Positions 1-6,176 of a stretch of DNA of 7,776 bases are shown one piece after another (positions within the stretch are counted from its first letter, which is position 1; every line of letters starts with the position of its first letter). This stretch comes from Salaquimonas sp. (GTDB lineage: Bacteria > Pseudomonadota > Alphaproteobacteria > Rhizobiales > Rhizobiaceae). A program made the position numbers and the translations under genes. Location of the stretch: positions 1 through 7,776 of the forward strand of contig JAHEHW010000070.1 in the NCBI GenBank assembly GCA_024639745.1. The letters run 5' to 3'. The notes beneath the pieces are model-generated. The model made no database searches and was not told the DNA's origin. It was given only the letters and a program-made list of their open reading frames with translations.

Positions 1-61
1 GGACCGCAGAAACATCCGGTTTGCCGCCCGGCTCCCTGCCGTCGGAAGATGACGCGCTCAT
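1..61 (-). CDS. Start of a low-molecular-weight phosphatase-family gene (partial, cut by window edge)
   Basis: The first 20 codons of a gene that leaves the window on the left. Its ATG (59-61 on the minus strand) overlaps the TGA stop of the UPF0262 gene as ATGA, the usual sign of translational coupling. The visible residues read [20 protein letters not shown], a Ser/Gly/Pro-rich N-terminal tail just before where the phosphate-binding P-loop (C-x5-R) of this family would begin. The identification rests on gene order: in many Hyphomicrobiales a low-molecular-weight phosphotyrosine phosphatase/arsenate-reductase-like gene follows UPF0262, with infA and maf after it (recalled knowledge). No catalytic motif is inside the window, so the product name is an inference; the existence of a gene start is better supported than its function. 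Confidence 0.55.
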   Translation of the reverse strand, partial: MSASSSDGREPGGKPDVSAV

Positions 62-543
62 CCGCGCCAATGCAACACGCAGATCAGCGTGAACAGCCGC
101 CGCGCGGTATCGAAATCGACCTCAATCTTGCCCTGCAACCGATCCTGCAGCGTCTGCGATCCCTCATTGTGCAGGCCTCGACGCCCCATATCGATCGCTT
201 CGATCTGCGCAGGCGAAGAGGTGCGGATCGCCTCGTAATAGCTTTCACAGATCATAAAATAGTCCTTTATCACGCGCTTGAATGGCGTCAGGGAGAGGAC
301 GTGGGTCGTAACCGGGCTGTCGTCGTCACGGGTTATATTGAAGACAAGGCGCTTTTCCACGAGGGAGAGATTGAGTTTGTACGGCCCGTCATCGTCTCCA
401 GCCGGACGAAAGCTGTTTTCCTCGATCAGATCGAATACTGCGACGGCTCGCTCATGCTCGATATCGGGGGCGGCCCGGCCAAAGGAATCGCTGTCGAGGA
501 CAACGTCAATCAAACGGTTCTTGCTGTCGTTTTCCCCGGACAT
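58..543 (-). CDS. UPF0262 family protein
   Basis: A 161-residue protein of unknown function, full length for the family. It carries the well-kept family blocks: [19 protein letters not shown] (about residues 27-45), [20 protein letters not shown] (84-103), [16 protein letters not shown] (117-132) and a C-terminal DFDTARRLF...WRG end (143-161). There is no signal peptide or membrane segment, so it is probably cytoplasmic. UPF0262 is known mainly from alphaproteobacteria and has no established biochemical role that I know of. It lies 59 bases after hisD and its stop overlaps the next gene start (ATGA), so it probably belongs to the same transcript. The ATG at 543 is the only reasonable start; the ribosome binding site before it is weak (AGGA about 14 bases upstream), which fits reading as part of a polycistronic message. 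Confidence 0.93.
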   Translation of the reverse strand: MSGENDSKNRLIDVVLDSDSFGRAAPDIEHERAVAVFDLIEENSFRPAGDDDGPYKLNLSLVEKRLVFNITRDDDSPVTTHVLSLTPFKRVIKDYFMICESYYEAIRTSSPAQIEAIDMGRRGLHNEGSQTLQDRLQGKIEVDFDTARRLFTLICVLHWRG

Positions 544-602
544 CTGTCGCGATCAATCCTCAAACGGGCCAGCGCCCGCGCCCGCCCACTGCGGAGCCAA
601 TA

Positions 603-1895
603 TCAATGATTCATCCTGATTGAAACAGACCGCGCATGCGCTTGCAATCCTTCCGAACCCGCCAGGGTAACCGCCGCCGGGCCAATGGCGGCAAGCTGAT
701 CAGCGCCGCAGCGCAAAACCGAGGTCCGCTTGACGAAATCGAGCACCGAAAGACCGGAGGAAAAACGCGCCGAGCGCGCGGTCGGCAATACATGGTTCGA
801 CCCACCGACATAATCGCCAATCGCTTCGGGTGTGTAGCGCCCGAGGAACACCGCGCCAGCATTGCGGACATGATCAAGCAGGATGTCGGGCTCACCGGTC
901 AGGATCTCCAGATGTTCCGGCGCAAAACGGTTAGCGATCGCCATGCCCTTCTCAAGGTCCGGCACCGTCACCACGACGCCATAGTCGCGCCAGCTTGCCG
1001 AAGCGATTTCGGAGCGTTCGAGCGTTTTGAGCTGCCGATAGACGGCTTCTTCGACAGCATTGGCCAATTGCGCGGAATCTGTGATCAGGACCGATTGGGC
1101 ATTGGCATCGTGTTCGGCCTGAGCGAGAAGATCGGCAGCCACCCAATCTGGGTCGTTTTCGCCATCGGCAACGATCAGCACTTCGGACGGACCCGCGATC
1201 ATGTCGATGCCGACCTTGCCGAAGACCTGGCGCTTGGCCTCGGCAACAAAGGCGTTTCCGGGTCCGACGATCTTGTAAACCGGAGCGATGGTCTCGGTAC
1301 CATAGGCCAGCGCGGCCACTGCCTGAGCGCCGCCGATCCGGTAGATCTCGTCGACCCCGGCAAGATCGGCGGCCGCCAGCACCAGCGGATTGATGACGCC
1401 TGCAGGCGACGGCACCACCATCACGACGCGCTCAACACCGGCGACTTTGGCGGGCACAGCATTCATCAAGACGGAGCTCGGGTAACTTGCCGTGCCGCCC
1501 GGGACATAAAGACCGACGGCCTCGATCGCCGTCCATCGCGAGCCAAGGGCGACCCCGATCGGGTCGGTATAGCGGTCATCCTTCGGCATCTGGCGTTCGT
1601 GATGCGAGCGAATGCGATCTCGCGCGATCTTTAGCGCCTCGATTTCTTCGGCCGGCACGCGTTCGACCGCTTCCGCTACTTCCTGTTCTGTTACGCGAAG
1701 TCCGACCGTATCGAGATCGAGTTTGTCGAACCTGGCGGTGTATTCCCTGAGCGCCACGTCTCCGCCCTGGCGAACGTCATCGACGATCGCGCGAACGATT
1801 CCGGCAACGTCCTGTCCCTGCTCACGCTGTTCTGACAATACGGCCGATAGCCGGATTTCGAAATCGGCGCTGGCCGCGTCTAGTCGTCTTGCCAC
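603..1895 (-). CDS. hisD: Histidinol dehydrogenase
   Basis: Catalyses the last two steps of histidine synthesis, NAD-dependent oxidation of L-histidinol through the aldehyde to L-histidine; a zinc enzyme of the cytoplasm. With the GTG start at 1893-1895 the protein is 430 residues, the usual family length. Expected residues are present: zinc ligands Gln259 and His262 (LAQAEHDANAQ), Asp361 (IGDYVGGSNH) and His420 (GLQAHARS), and the catalytic pair Glu327-His328 (FAPEHLEI). The nucleotide-binding segment includes KIVGPGN (208-214). The frame stays open to an ATG at 2063, but that extension would add 56 Arg-rich residues and overlap most of the C-terminal half of the DUF2948 gene; the GTG gives MARRLDAASADFE, which fits family N-termini, and leaves a 16-base gap to that gene. 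The binding site before GTG is poor, suggesting coupled translation. Confidence 0.96.
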   Translation of the reverse strand: MARRLDAASADFEIRLSAVLSEQREQGQDVAGIVRAIVDDVRQGGDVALREYTARFDKLDLDTVGLRVTEQEVAEAVERVPAEEIEALKIARDRIRSHHERQMPKDDRYTDPIGVALGSRWTAIEAVGLYVPGGTASYPSSVLMNAVPAKVAGVERVVMVVPSPAGVINPLVLAAADLAGVDEIYRIGGAQAVAALAYGTETIAPVYKIVGPGNAFVAEAKRQVFGKVGIDMIAGPSEVLIVADGENDPDWVAADLLAQAEHDANAQSVLITDSAQLANAVEEAVYRQLKTLERSEIASASWRDYGVVVTVPDLEKGMAIANRFAPEHLEILTGEPDILLDHVRNAGAVFLGRYTPEAIGDYVGGSNHVLPTARSARFSSGLSVLDFVKRTSVLRCGADQLAAIGPAAVTLAGSEGLQAHARSVSIRMNH

Positions 1896-1911
1896 AGTCT
1901 CATTATCCGTT

Positions 1912-2343
1912 TCAGGTTTCTGGATGCTTCGGGGCCGCCTGCGCCGCCCACGCCGCATCCATATCGGAAAGCTGTGCCTCGATGCAATCAACGAAAAGAC
2001 GGATCGTGAAATCACCGGCGAAAACCAGATCGATGTGACCGGCTGGTGCCTCCGTTCCCTCAAAGATCAGTGCAAGTAGCGAGAGCACTTGATCATGGCT
2101 CTTCGGATCAATTCCCTGCGAGGCGACACGGTTTACCCGCTCGAAATGAAGCACGGAAAGCTTTCGCTCCGGTTCAATTTCGCCCTTTTCCCAATTGAAC
2201 CGCCGCAACTCGATCAGAAACCGCTTTTCCTTCGGCAGGAATTTCAGATTACCCACTTTCAGCACCGCGTCCTGGCACAGAGCAGAAATGACTTCGAGAT
2301 CTTCCTTTTCGAGCGCGATCAGTTTTTGTTTGGCCTCAGACAT
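1912..2343 (-). CDS. DUF2948 family protein
   Basis: A 143-residue protein matching the DUF2948 family, which is found between murA and hisD in many alphaproteobacteria. Recognisable stretches are KLIALEKEDLEVISALCQDA (7-26), VGNLKFLPKEKRFLIELRRF (30-49), a central LHFERVNRV (65-73) and HDQVLSLLALIFEG (83-96). The function is not known. There are no membrane segments or signal peptide. The start at 2343 is chosen because CAGGAG sits 7 bases before this ATG and the resulting N-terminus agrees with relatives; an upstream in-frame ATG at 2418 would add 25 residues that do not look like family sequence. The gene lies 102 bases after murA and 16 bases before hisD, so it is probably cotranscribed with both. 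An inverted repeat at 2362-2379 lies just before the binding site. Confidence 0.88.
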   Translation of the reverse strand: MSEAKQKLIALEKEDLEVISALCQDAVLKVGNLKFLPKEKRFLIELRRFNWEKGEIEPERKLSVLHFERVNRVASQGIDPKSHDQVLSLLALIFEGTEAPAGHIDLVFAGDFTIRLFVDCIEAQLSDMDAAWAAQAAPKHPET

Positions 2344-2361
2344 GCGCTTGCTCCTGACGGT

Positions 2362-2379
2362 GGCGCGGAAATTCGCGCC
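2362..2379 (-). other. Perfect 6-bp GC hairpin in the murA-DUF2948 gap
   Basis: GGCGCG (2362-2367) and CGCGCC (2374-2379) form a perfect six-base-pair stem around a six-base A/T-rich loop. On the minus strand it comes a few bases before the CAGGAG binding site of the DUF2948 gene and is not followed by a T run, so it does not look like an intrinsic terminator. It could be an mRNA processing or stability element, or chance. Confidence 0.35.
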
Positions 2380-2445
2380 TTTCCAGCTATGCCTGAGGTA
2401 GGAAGCCAAACCTGCCAAGGCAAGTCTGCGCCGACAGATACGCGG

Positions 2446-3735
2446 TCAATTCGAGACGCGTTCGACTTTGGCGCCACAGGCGGAAAGCTTCTGCTCGAGA
2501 TTCTCGAAACCGCGATCCAGATGATAGACGCGGTTGATCCGGGTCTCTCCATCCGCGACCAGACCGGCAATCACCAGGGAGACGGACGCACGCAGATCGG
2601 TGGCCATAACCGTTGCGCCCTTCAGAGGTCTGCCGCCATGGACCGTCGCCGTCTGTCCTTCCAGTGAAATGTCTGCTCCGAGACGGGCAAGTTCTTGAAC
2701 ATGCATGAACCGATTTTCGAAAATCGTCTCGGTGATATGTGTATCGCCTTCGGCCTGGGTCATGAGCGCCATGAACTGCGCCTGCAGGTCGGTTGGGAAC
2801 CCGGGGAACGGTTCGGTGGTCACATCCACGGACTTCAAGGTTTCGCTGTTTCGAGAAACCCGGATGCCATCATTGCGCTCCTCGATCTCGACGCCGGCCT
2901 CGCTCAGCGCATCGAGCGCATTCTGAAGTAATGGGGCTTCGGCGCCTTTAAGCAGCACGTCGCCGCCGGTCATCGCAACGGCCATTGCATAGGTGCCGGT
3001 TTCGATGCGATCCGGCAGAACCCGGTGCGTTGCGCCATGAAGGCGTTCCACGCCCGTGATGTTGATGGTCGATGTGCCGGCGCCAGTGATCTTCGCACCC
3101 ATCGCGATCAGGCAGTTGGCAAGATCGACCACTTCAGGTTCACGCGCGGCGTTTTCGAGTACGGTCGTGCCATGGGCAAGCGTGGCCGCCATCATTGCGA
3201 CGTGGGTAGCGCCAACCGATACCTTGGGAAACTTGAAATGCGCACCATGCAGTCCGTCCGGGGCATCGGCGACGGCATACCCGCCTTCAACCTTAATTTT
3301 AGCACCCATTGCCTCGAGGCTGGAAATAAAGAGGTCCACCGGGCGGGTGCCTATAGCGCAGCCACCGGGTAATGAAACCTTTGCGTGGTGCATCCGGGCG
3401 AGCAGCGGGCCGATTACCCAAAAACTTGCCCGCATGCGCGACACCAACTCATAGGGCGCGGTGGTATCGACGATTTCCTTTGCCCGAAAAGCGATCGTGC
3501 GCCCGCTCTTGCCATTGTTGCCACGCCGCTTGCCGTGGACGTGATAGTCGACGCCATGGTTCGTAAGGATGCGAATAAGGGATTCCACATCTGCCAGGTG
3601 CGGCACGTTTTCGAGGACCAGTTCCTCATCGGTGAGCAGCGATGCGATCATCAGCGGCAGAGTGGCGTTTTTCGCCCCCGATATTGGAATTACCCCTTCT
3701 AGCCGGTTGCCGCCGGTTACAAGAATACTGTCCAT
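2446..3735 (-). CDS. murA: UDP-N-acetylglucosamine 1-carboxyvinyltransferase
   Basis: Transfers enolpyruvate from phosphoenolpyruvate to UDP-N-acetylglucosamine, the first committed step of peptidoglycan synthesis in the cytoplasm. The 429-residue length is normal for alphaproteobacterial MurA (EPSP-synthase fold, two inverse alpha/beta domains). Key residues are visible: Lys22-Asn23 (SGAKNATLP), the active-site Cys126 in [12 protein letters not shown], equivalent to Cys115 of E. coli and the site alkylated by fosfomycin, Asp316 in FPTDLQAQ (equivalent to Asp305) and Arg408 in HLDRGFENL. Because Cys is present rather than Asp, the enzyme is predicted to be of the fosfomycin-susceptible type. 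The ATG at 3735 has GAAGGGAT about 10 bases upstream. It is the first gene of the run murA - DUF2948 - hisD - UPF0262, with a promoter candidate at 3810-3838. Confidence 0.98.
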   Translation of the reverse strand: MDSILVTGGNRLEGVIPISGAKNATLPLMIASLLTDEELVLENVPHLADVESLIRILTNHGVDYHVHGKRRGNNGKSGRTIAFRAKEIVDTTAPYELVSRMRASFWVIGPLLARMHHAKVSLPGGCAIGTRPVDLFISSLEAMGAKIKVEGGYAVADAPDGLHGAHFKFPKVSVGATHVAMMAATLAHGTTVLENAAREPEVVDLANCLIAMGAKITGAGTSTINITGVERLHGATHRVLPDRIETGTYAMAVAMTGGDVLLKGAEAPLLQNALDALSEAGVEIEERNDGIRVSRNSETLKSVDVTTEPFPGFPTDLQAQFMALMTQAEGDTHITETIFENRFMHVQELARLGADISLEGQTATVHGGRPLKGATVMATDLRASVSLVIAGLVADGETRINRVYHLDRGFENLEQKLSACGAKVERVSN

Positions 3736-3809
3736 TCAAATCATCCCTTCAACCGGCGACAGGTTCGCCCACATCCCGGCTTGTCCCGTTGCAAGCCGCA
3801 AGACCAGCG

Positions 3810-3838
3810 CTAATAAATGATGCAGCTTGTTCCTTCAA
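3810..3838 (-). promoter_or_regulatory. Sigma70-like promoter candidate for murA
   Basis: On the minus strand TTGAAG (3838-3833) and TATTAG (3815-3810) are separated by exactly 17 bases, each matching four of six consensus positions. The -10 box ends 74 bases before the murA ATG. It lies after the stop of the upstream small gene, so it would give murA and the following genes their own transcript. This is a pattern match only; no start site is known. Confidence 0.4.
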
Positions 3839-3872
3839 GAATGCGTAGGTTTTATGGTTAGAAACCGGAGCC

Positions 3873-4055
3873 TCATTCCGATTGATCGCCGCTATCTTCT
3901 GGCTTTTTTATTTTCGACTTCAGGGCCGCCTGGCGGACACTCATCATACCGCTTCCGGCCTTCAATCCTCGCGCCTGGACTTTGCGCCGCTTGAGATTTT
4001 CTCTCAGGGCGCGCTTTCGCCTGTCCTGCGCTGTCACTTTGTCCTTATTAGCCAT
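3873..4055 (-). CDS. Small basic conserved hypothetical protein
   Basis: A 60-residue, Lys/Arg-rich protein: MANKDKVTAQDRRKRALREN begins it, then LKRRKVQARGLKAG (21-34), a middle MMSVRQAALKSKIKK (37-51) and an acidic tail PEDSGDQSE. I recall similar short basic proteins with an RALREN/LKRRKAQAR core in rhizobia at comparable places, but know no function. The composition suggests a helical, nucleic-acid-associated or disordered protein; this is inference. The ATG at 4055 is preceded by GAGGGG about 9 bases upstream, a good binding site, which supports a real gene despite its size. It ends 137 bases before murA and runs opposite to the tRNA gene. Confidence 0.75.
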   Translation of the reverse strand: MANKDKVTAQDRRKRALRENLKRRKVQARGLKAGSGMMSVRQAALKSKIKKPEDSGDQSE

Positions 4056-4233
4056 GCGATACTGCCCCTCAAGGCCCGCACCGGCCCTGCCGAAGGATCG
4101 TTACAGTCAAATACCGGCAATTTTGGTGCTTGCGCTTGCCGTGACCATGTGGCAGAACGCGCTCGATTCCGCAAGGCTTGAACCAGTGGCGGCGCCCGGA
4201 AAGCACCGCGCCCGACGCTCGCCTTGACTAGAT

Positions 4234-4308
4234 GCTGCCGTAGCTCAGGGGTAGAGCACTCCCTTGGTAAGGGAGAGGCCGAGAGTTCAAATCTCTCCGG
4301 CAGCACCA
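4234..4308 (+). tRNA. tRNA-Thr (anticodon GGT), CCA encoded
   Basis: A full cloverleaf can be drawn. Acceptor stem GCTGCCG (4234-4240) pairs with CGGCAGC (4298-4304), followed by discriminator A and an encoded CCA (4306-4308). D stem GCTC/GAGC (4243-4246, 4254-4257). Anticodon stem CTCCC/GGGAG (4259-4263, 4271-4275) with loop TTGGTAA, placing anticodon GGT at 4266-4268, which reads ACC and ACT threonine codons. T stem GAGAG/CTCTC (4281-4285, 4293-4297) with loop TTCAAAT. All stems pair perfectly, so it should be functional. Its 3' end faces the accessory region and an integrase start lies 100 bases downstream, so it is the probable attachment site. Confidence 0.97.
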
Positions 4309-4311
4309 GAT

Positions 4312-4333
4312 AACCAATTGTTTTATATTGGTT
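4312..4333 (+). terminator. Possible terminator after tRNA-Thr
   Basis: AACCAAT (4312-4318) and ATTGGTT (4327-4333) are a perfect 7-bp inverted repeat with an 8-base loop, starting four bases after the CCA end of the tRNA and running into a short T-rich stretch (TTCGTTT). The stem is A/T-rich, so it would be weak as an intrinsic terminator. Confidence 0.35.
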
Positions 4334-4408
4334 TTCGTTTCCGCGATCTGAATATACTGAACGAATTCAGCTCCGTTGGCACACTACGCGCACAATGGAG
4401 ATGAGCGC

Positions 4409-4525
4409 ATGGCATCAATCAGGAAGAGAAACGACAAATGCCATGTTCAGGTAAGAAGACGCGGACAGGGGCAAATCACGAAGAGTTTCAACCATCGGAG
4501 AGATGCTGAACTCTGGGCTAGGCAA
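4409..4525 (+). pseudogene. Truncated tyrosine recombinase (integrase), N-terminal end
   Basis: The first 39 codons, MASIRKRNDKCHVQVRRRGQ and on to DAELWARQ, match the N-terminal DNA-binding region typical of phage- and island-type tyrosine recombinases (the pattern MA-IRKRN-KW-V-VRRKG ... TKSF--R-DAE-WARQ). The ATG at 4409 has GGAG eight bases upstream, so the start is intact. After codon 39 the frame stays open (to 5392) but no longer resembles the integrase continuation I would expect, and none of the three frames restores it. From about 4838 the open frame only mirrors the transglutaminase gene on the other strand. The catalytic Arg-His-Arg-Tyr domain is absent, so the product cannot recombine DNA. 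Position and direction next to the tRNA fit an island integrase later cut by deletion or rearrangement. Confidence 0.7.
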
Positions 4526-4837
4526 GCTTGGCCTAGTTGCCTCAGATTGAATGTCCGCTTACGGCTGCCGATTCAACCGGTCGATGTCGCAGAGGCGATA
4601 ACGTTGGTCAGTATCACATACTGGGAAAAACGTTCGAGCAGAGTCGCGATGGAGCTATTCTTTAAAAAGCCGATCAGATCACCTTCACAGTATTCGAGAA
4701 CAGAGCGATTTTTTGCTAGTGCGCCGTTTACCAAAATGACCCTAGATGCTCGAATTGGCATAGATCGTTGCGCTTTAGATTGGCATGAACTGGAGCGGCG
4801 AACGGTGTGCCTTGCGCGAAAGTGCTCTAAAAGTTCT
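4526..4837. other. Stretch without a recognisable gene
   Basis: About 310 bases between the recognisable integrase part and the end of the transglutaminase gene. The integrase frame continues open on the plus strand, and its first 90 or so codons could be a badly diverged core-binding domain, but I cannot match it. On the minus strand a 62-codon frame (4573-4761) is open but has no ribosome binding site. I see no repeats, tRNA or clear promoter here. The simplest reading is decayed mobile-element DNA. Confidence 0.5.
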
Positions 4838-5650
4838 TCAACTCAGATCTGTCACATCATACGTCCAAACGCGAAAGGACTTCAGCGTATGGGGGCCGAA
4901 AGAATTGATCAGCGGCACATCTGCTGCATCACGACCTTGGGCAACCTTTATCCTTCCGATGCGAGGTGTATTGTTTCGCGGATCAAATGTCATCCATTGC
5001 CCCGAGAGATAAACCTCCATCCAAGCCGAGAAATCCATTGGATCCAGTATCGGGACGCCAATATCCCCGAGGTGACCATTTACATAGCGCGCCGGGATAT
5101 TCATGCAGCGGCAGAGCGCGATCGCGAGATGTGCATAGTCTCGGCACACTCCGATGCGTTCCTCATAAGCTTCCAGTGCAGTGCGCGTTGCCCGAGCATT
5201 CTCATAGCCAAATGCCAGATGCTCATGGACAAAGTCGCAGATAGCTTGAACCCGAGACCATCCAGGTGTTGCATGTTCAAAAAGGTCCCAGGCGGTCTGG
5301 TTCAGCTTGTCGGTTTCACAATATCTGCTCCCCATCAAATAGGTCAGGCAATCATCCGGCAAGTCGGATATCGGAACTTCCTGGGCCTCTAGATGGATCG
5401 GGTCATGTTTTCCGCTATCTGCAATGGTGCCGTCCGCCCAGATCGAAAAGTCGCCAGCCGGTGCTGTAAACCGTCGACAGACATTTCCGAACATGTCGAT
5501 GTAGGTGCGCGTTGGTATTTCAGGTGTTGTAATTAATTGTTCAGGTGAAACAAGATTACTGCTGCACTCCGGGCGAACATCCATCAGACAGATCATCGGG
5601 GTAGGCTGTTCACAGGAAACTTTAATGTCATAGCCAAATCGAATATTCAT
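4838..5650 (-). CDS. Transglutaminase-like family protein with altered catalytic triad
   Basis: A 270-residue protein of the bacterial transglutaminase-like (papain-fold) group. Residues 1-100 form an N-terminal beta-rich part (RTYIDMFGNVCRRFTAPAG, 48-66). The core domain (about 125-235) has the nucleophile Cys169 in IGVCRDYAHLAIALCR, the helix-to-strand IPARYVNGHL and the Asp position Asp223 in TFDPRNNTPRIGRI. The position after MDF where many members have His (DFHAW) is Ser208 here (MDFSAW). Members act as cysteine proteases, amidases or crosslinkers, but the substrate of this group is unknown; loss of the His could mean altered or no catalysis, unless this subfamily normally has Ser. No signal peptide is seen, so it is probably cytoplasmic. 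The ATG at 5650 overlaps the stop of a short upstream frame (ATGA); the binding site is weak. It ends facing the broken integrase. Confidence 0.9.
   Translation of the reverse strand: MNIRFGYDIKVSCEQPTPMICLMDVRPECSSNLVSPEQLITTPEIPTRTYIDMFGNVCRRFTAPAGDFSIWADGTIADSGKHDPIHLEAQEVPISDLPDDCLTYLMGSRYCETDKLNQTAWDLFEHATPGWSRVQAICDFVHEHLAFGYENARATRTALEAYEERIGVCRDYAHLAIALCRCMNIPARYVNGHLGDIGVPILDPMDFSAWMEVYLSGQWMTFDPRNNTPRIGRIKVAQGRDAADVPLINSFGPHTLKSFRVWTYDVTDLS
5297..5313 (+). repeat. 17-bp exact direct repeat, copy 1
   Basis: CTGGTTCAGCTTGTCGG lies inside the transglutaminase gene, where the minus strand encodes DKLNQ (residues 114-118). An identical copy occurs 419 bases to the right. Confidence 0.8.
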
Positions 5651-5808
5651 GTCGTTTCATAGCAGAGCGCAACCTTCGAAACCAATTCAAACTGCGACTT
5701 CAGTAAGATGCTAAGCTGGTTCAGCTTGTCGGACAACTGACGGGGATAGGACAAAGCATATAATCTATCTAGAAAACAGCCGATTTTCTTGTGCAACCTG
5801 AACCGCTT
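5647..5808 (-). pseudogene. Short orphan reading frame, possible gene remnant
   Basis: Between an in-frame TAG (5809-5811) and TGA (5647-5649) the minus strand is open for 53 codons ending ...SKVALCYETT. The predicted peptide has a protein-like amphipathic pattern (YPRQLSDKLNQLSILLKSQF, about 21-40) and its TGA overlaps the transglutaminase ATG as ATGA, a typical coupled-gene junction. There is no ATG start and no convincing binding site; only TTG codons are available, and its first part overlaps the end of the small gene at 5765. It may be the C-terminal remnant of a gene once cotranscribed with the transglutaminase, or chance. I do not recognise the family. It contains copy 2 of the 17-bp repeat, read in the same frame. 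Confidence 0.3.
5716..5732 (+). repeat. 17-bp exact direct repeat, copy 2
   Basis: Identical to 5297-5313, same orientation, about 65 bases before the transglutaminase start. In the orphan minus-strand frame it also encodes DKLNQ, so both copies are read in the same phase. Confidence 0.8.
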
Positions 5809-6043
5809 CTATGGCTTGTTCCTCCCGGAAGTAATCACCGTAGAAGAGACCATTTTTATTTACCTGCCAGACGCCATTTCTGTTTCTGATTTGAAACTGG
5901 TCCGGATTGGTCATCATATATTCATTAGCTTCAACACGAACAGGTTTTGGTCGTATTTTCGTAATCAATGGATAGGCCTTTCTAGCTTGGGCCAATTGCA
6001 GGAAAATATCTACTGCATTCAATATCAAGACGGGGCCAAGCAT
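5765..6043 (-). CDS. Small DUF2188-like hypothetical protein
   Basis: Up to 92 residues. The C-terminal half has a pattern seen in short DUF2188-like proteins: a beta strand FQIRNRNGVWQVNKNG, then LFYGDYFREEQAIEAVQVAQ, that is W-x-V ... G-x-[FY]YGDY followed by an Ala-rich helix. The match is to a general pattern, not a certain family assignment, and the function is unknown. The start is uncertain. The ATG at 6043 gives a hydrophobic N-terminus (MLGPVLILNAVDIFLQLA) but has no purine-rich binding site and sits in a 15-bp palindrome (6036-6050, CCAAGCA-T-TGCTTGG). An in-frame ATG-ATG at 5917 and 5914 has GAAG upstream and would give a 50-residue protein containing just the recognisable part. 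Codon use is A/T-rich, like its neighbours. It could be a gene remnant. Confidence 0.45.
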   Translation of the reverse strand: MLGPVLILNAVDIFLQLAQARKAYPLITKIRPKPVRVEANEYMMTNPDQFQIRNRNGVWQVNKNGLFYGDYFREEQAIEAVQVAQENRLFSR

Positions 6044-6086
6044 TGCTTGGGCAAGGACTGCAATAACCTGACGCGGGTTCGTGCTA

Positions 6087-6117
6087 TGTGACAGAAGCTT
6101 GATAGAACACTGTCACA
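6087..6117. promoter_or_regulatory. 8-bp inverted repeat between two small genes
   Basis: TGTGACAG (6087-6094) and CTGTCACA (6110-6117) are a perfect inverted repeat around 15 bases, placed about 45 bases before the start of the gene ending at 5765. It could be an operator or a weak mRNA hairpin; there is no T run on either side. Repeats of this size with a free spacer also arise by chance in a window this long. Confidence 0.25.
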
Positions 6118-6135
6118 AAGTGCTCCGACATTGTA

Positions 6136-6161
6136 GGCGCCCGAGCCCAGTCGCGGGTGCC
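6136..6161 (-). terminator. GC-rich hairpin after the small membrane protein gene
   Basis: GGCGCCCG (6136-6143) pairs with CGGGTGCC (6154-6161), eight pairs including one G-T, around a 10-base loop. On the minus strand it begins 15 bases after the stop of the gene at 6177-6443, a normal place for a terminator, and stands out in an A/T-rich area. The T run of a classical intrinsic terminator is missing. Confidence 0.4.
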
Positions 6162-6176
6162 GAGATCTATGATAGG

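Noticed and set aside
636..1634. 332-codon open frame on the plus strand
   Set aside because: It lies wholly opposite hisD; its protein is rich in Arg, His and Asp with no recognisable domain, typical of the antisense of a GC-rich gene.
4034..4306. 90-codon minus-strand frame beginning MLPERFELSASPLPRE
   Set aside because: Its start is the antisense of the tRNA-Thr gene and it overlaps the beginning of the small basic protein gene; this is a well-known kind of false ORF.
4573..4761. 62-codon minus-strand frame after the transglutaminase gene
   Set aside because: The peptide looks fairly protein-like, but there is no ribosome binding site, no recognised family, and it is opposite the remains of the integrase frame.
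4376..5392. 338-codon open frame on the plus strand as one full-length integrase
   Set aside because: Only codons from the ATG at 4409 to about 4525 look like an integrase. The second half is the mirror of the transglutaminase gene, and the catalytic Arg-His-Arg-Tyr residues are not present.
6036..6050. 15-bp palindrome CCAAGCA-T-TGCTTGG as an operator
   Set aside because: A palindrome of this size is expected about once by chance in a window this long, and the nearby start codon it overlaps is itself doubtful.
5789..6091. 100-codon open frame on the plus strand
   Set aside because: It is antisense to the small gene at 5765-6043, with no binding site or recognisable domain; the minus-strand frame has the better domain-like pattern.
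6087..6117. TGTGA ... TCACA as a CRP-type binding site
   Set aside because: The half-sites are 21 bases apart, whereas CRP sites have 6; kept only as a plain inverted repeat.
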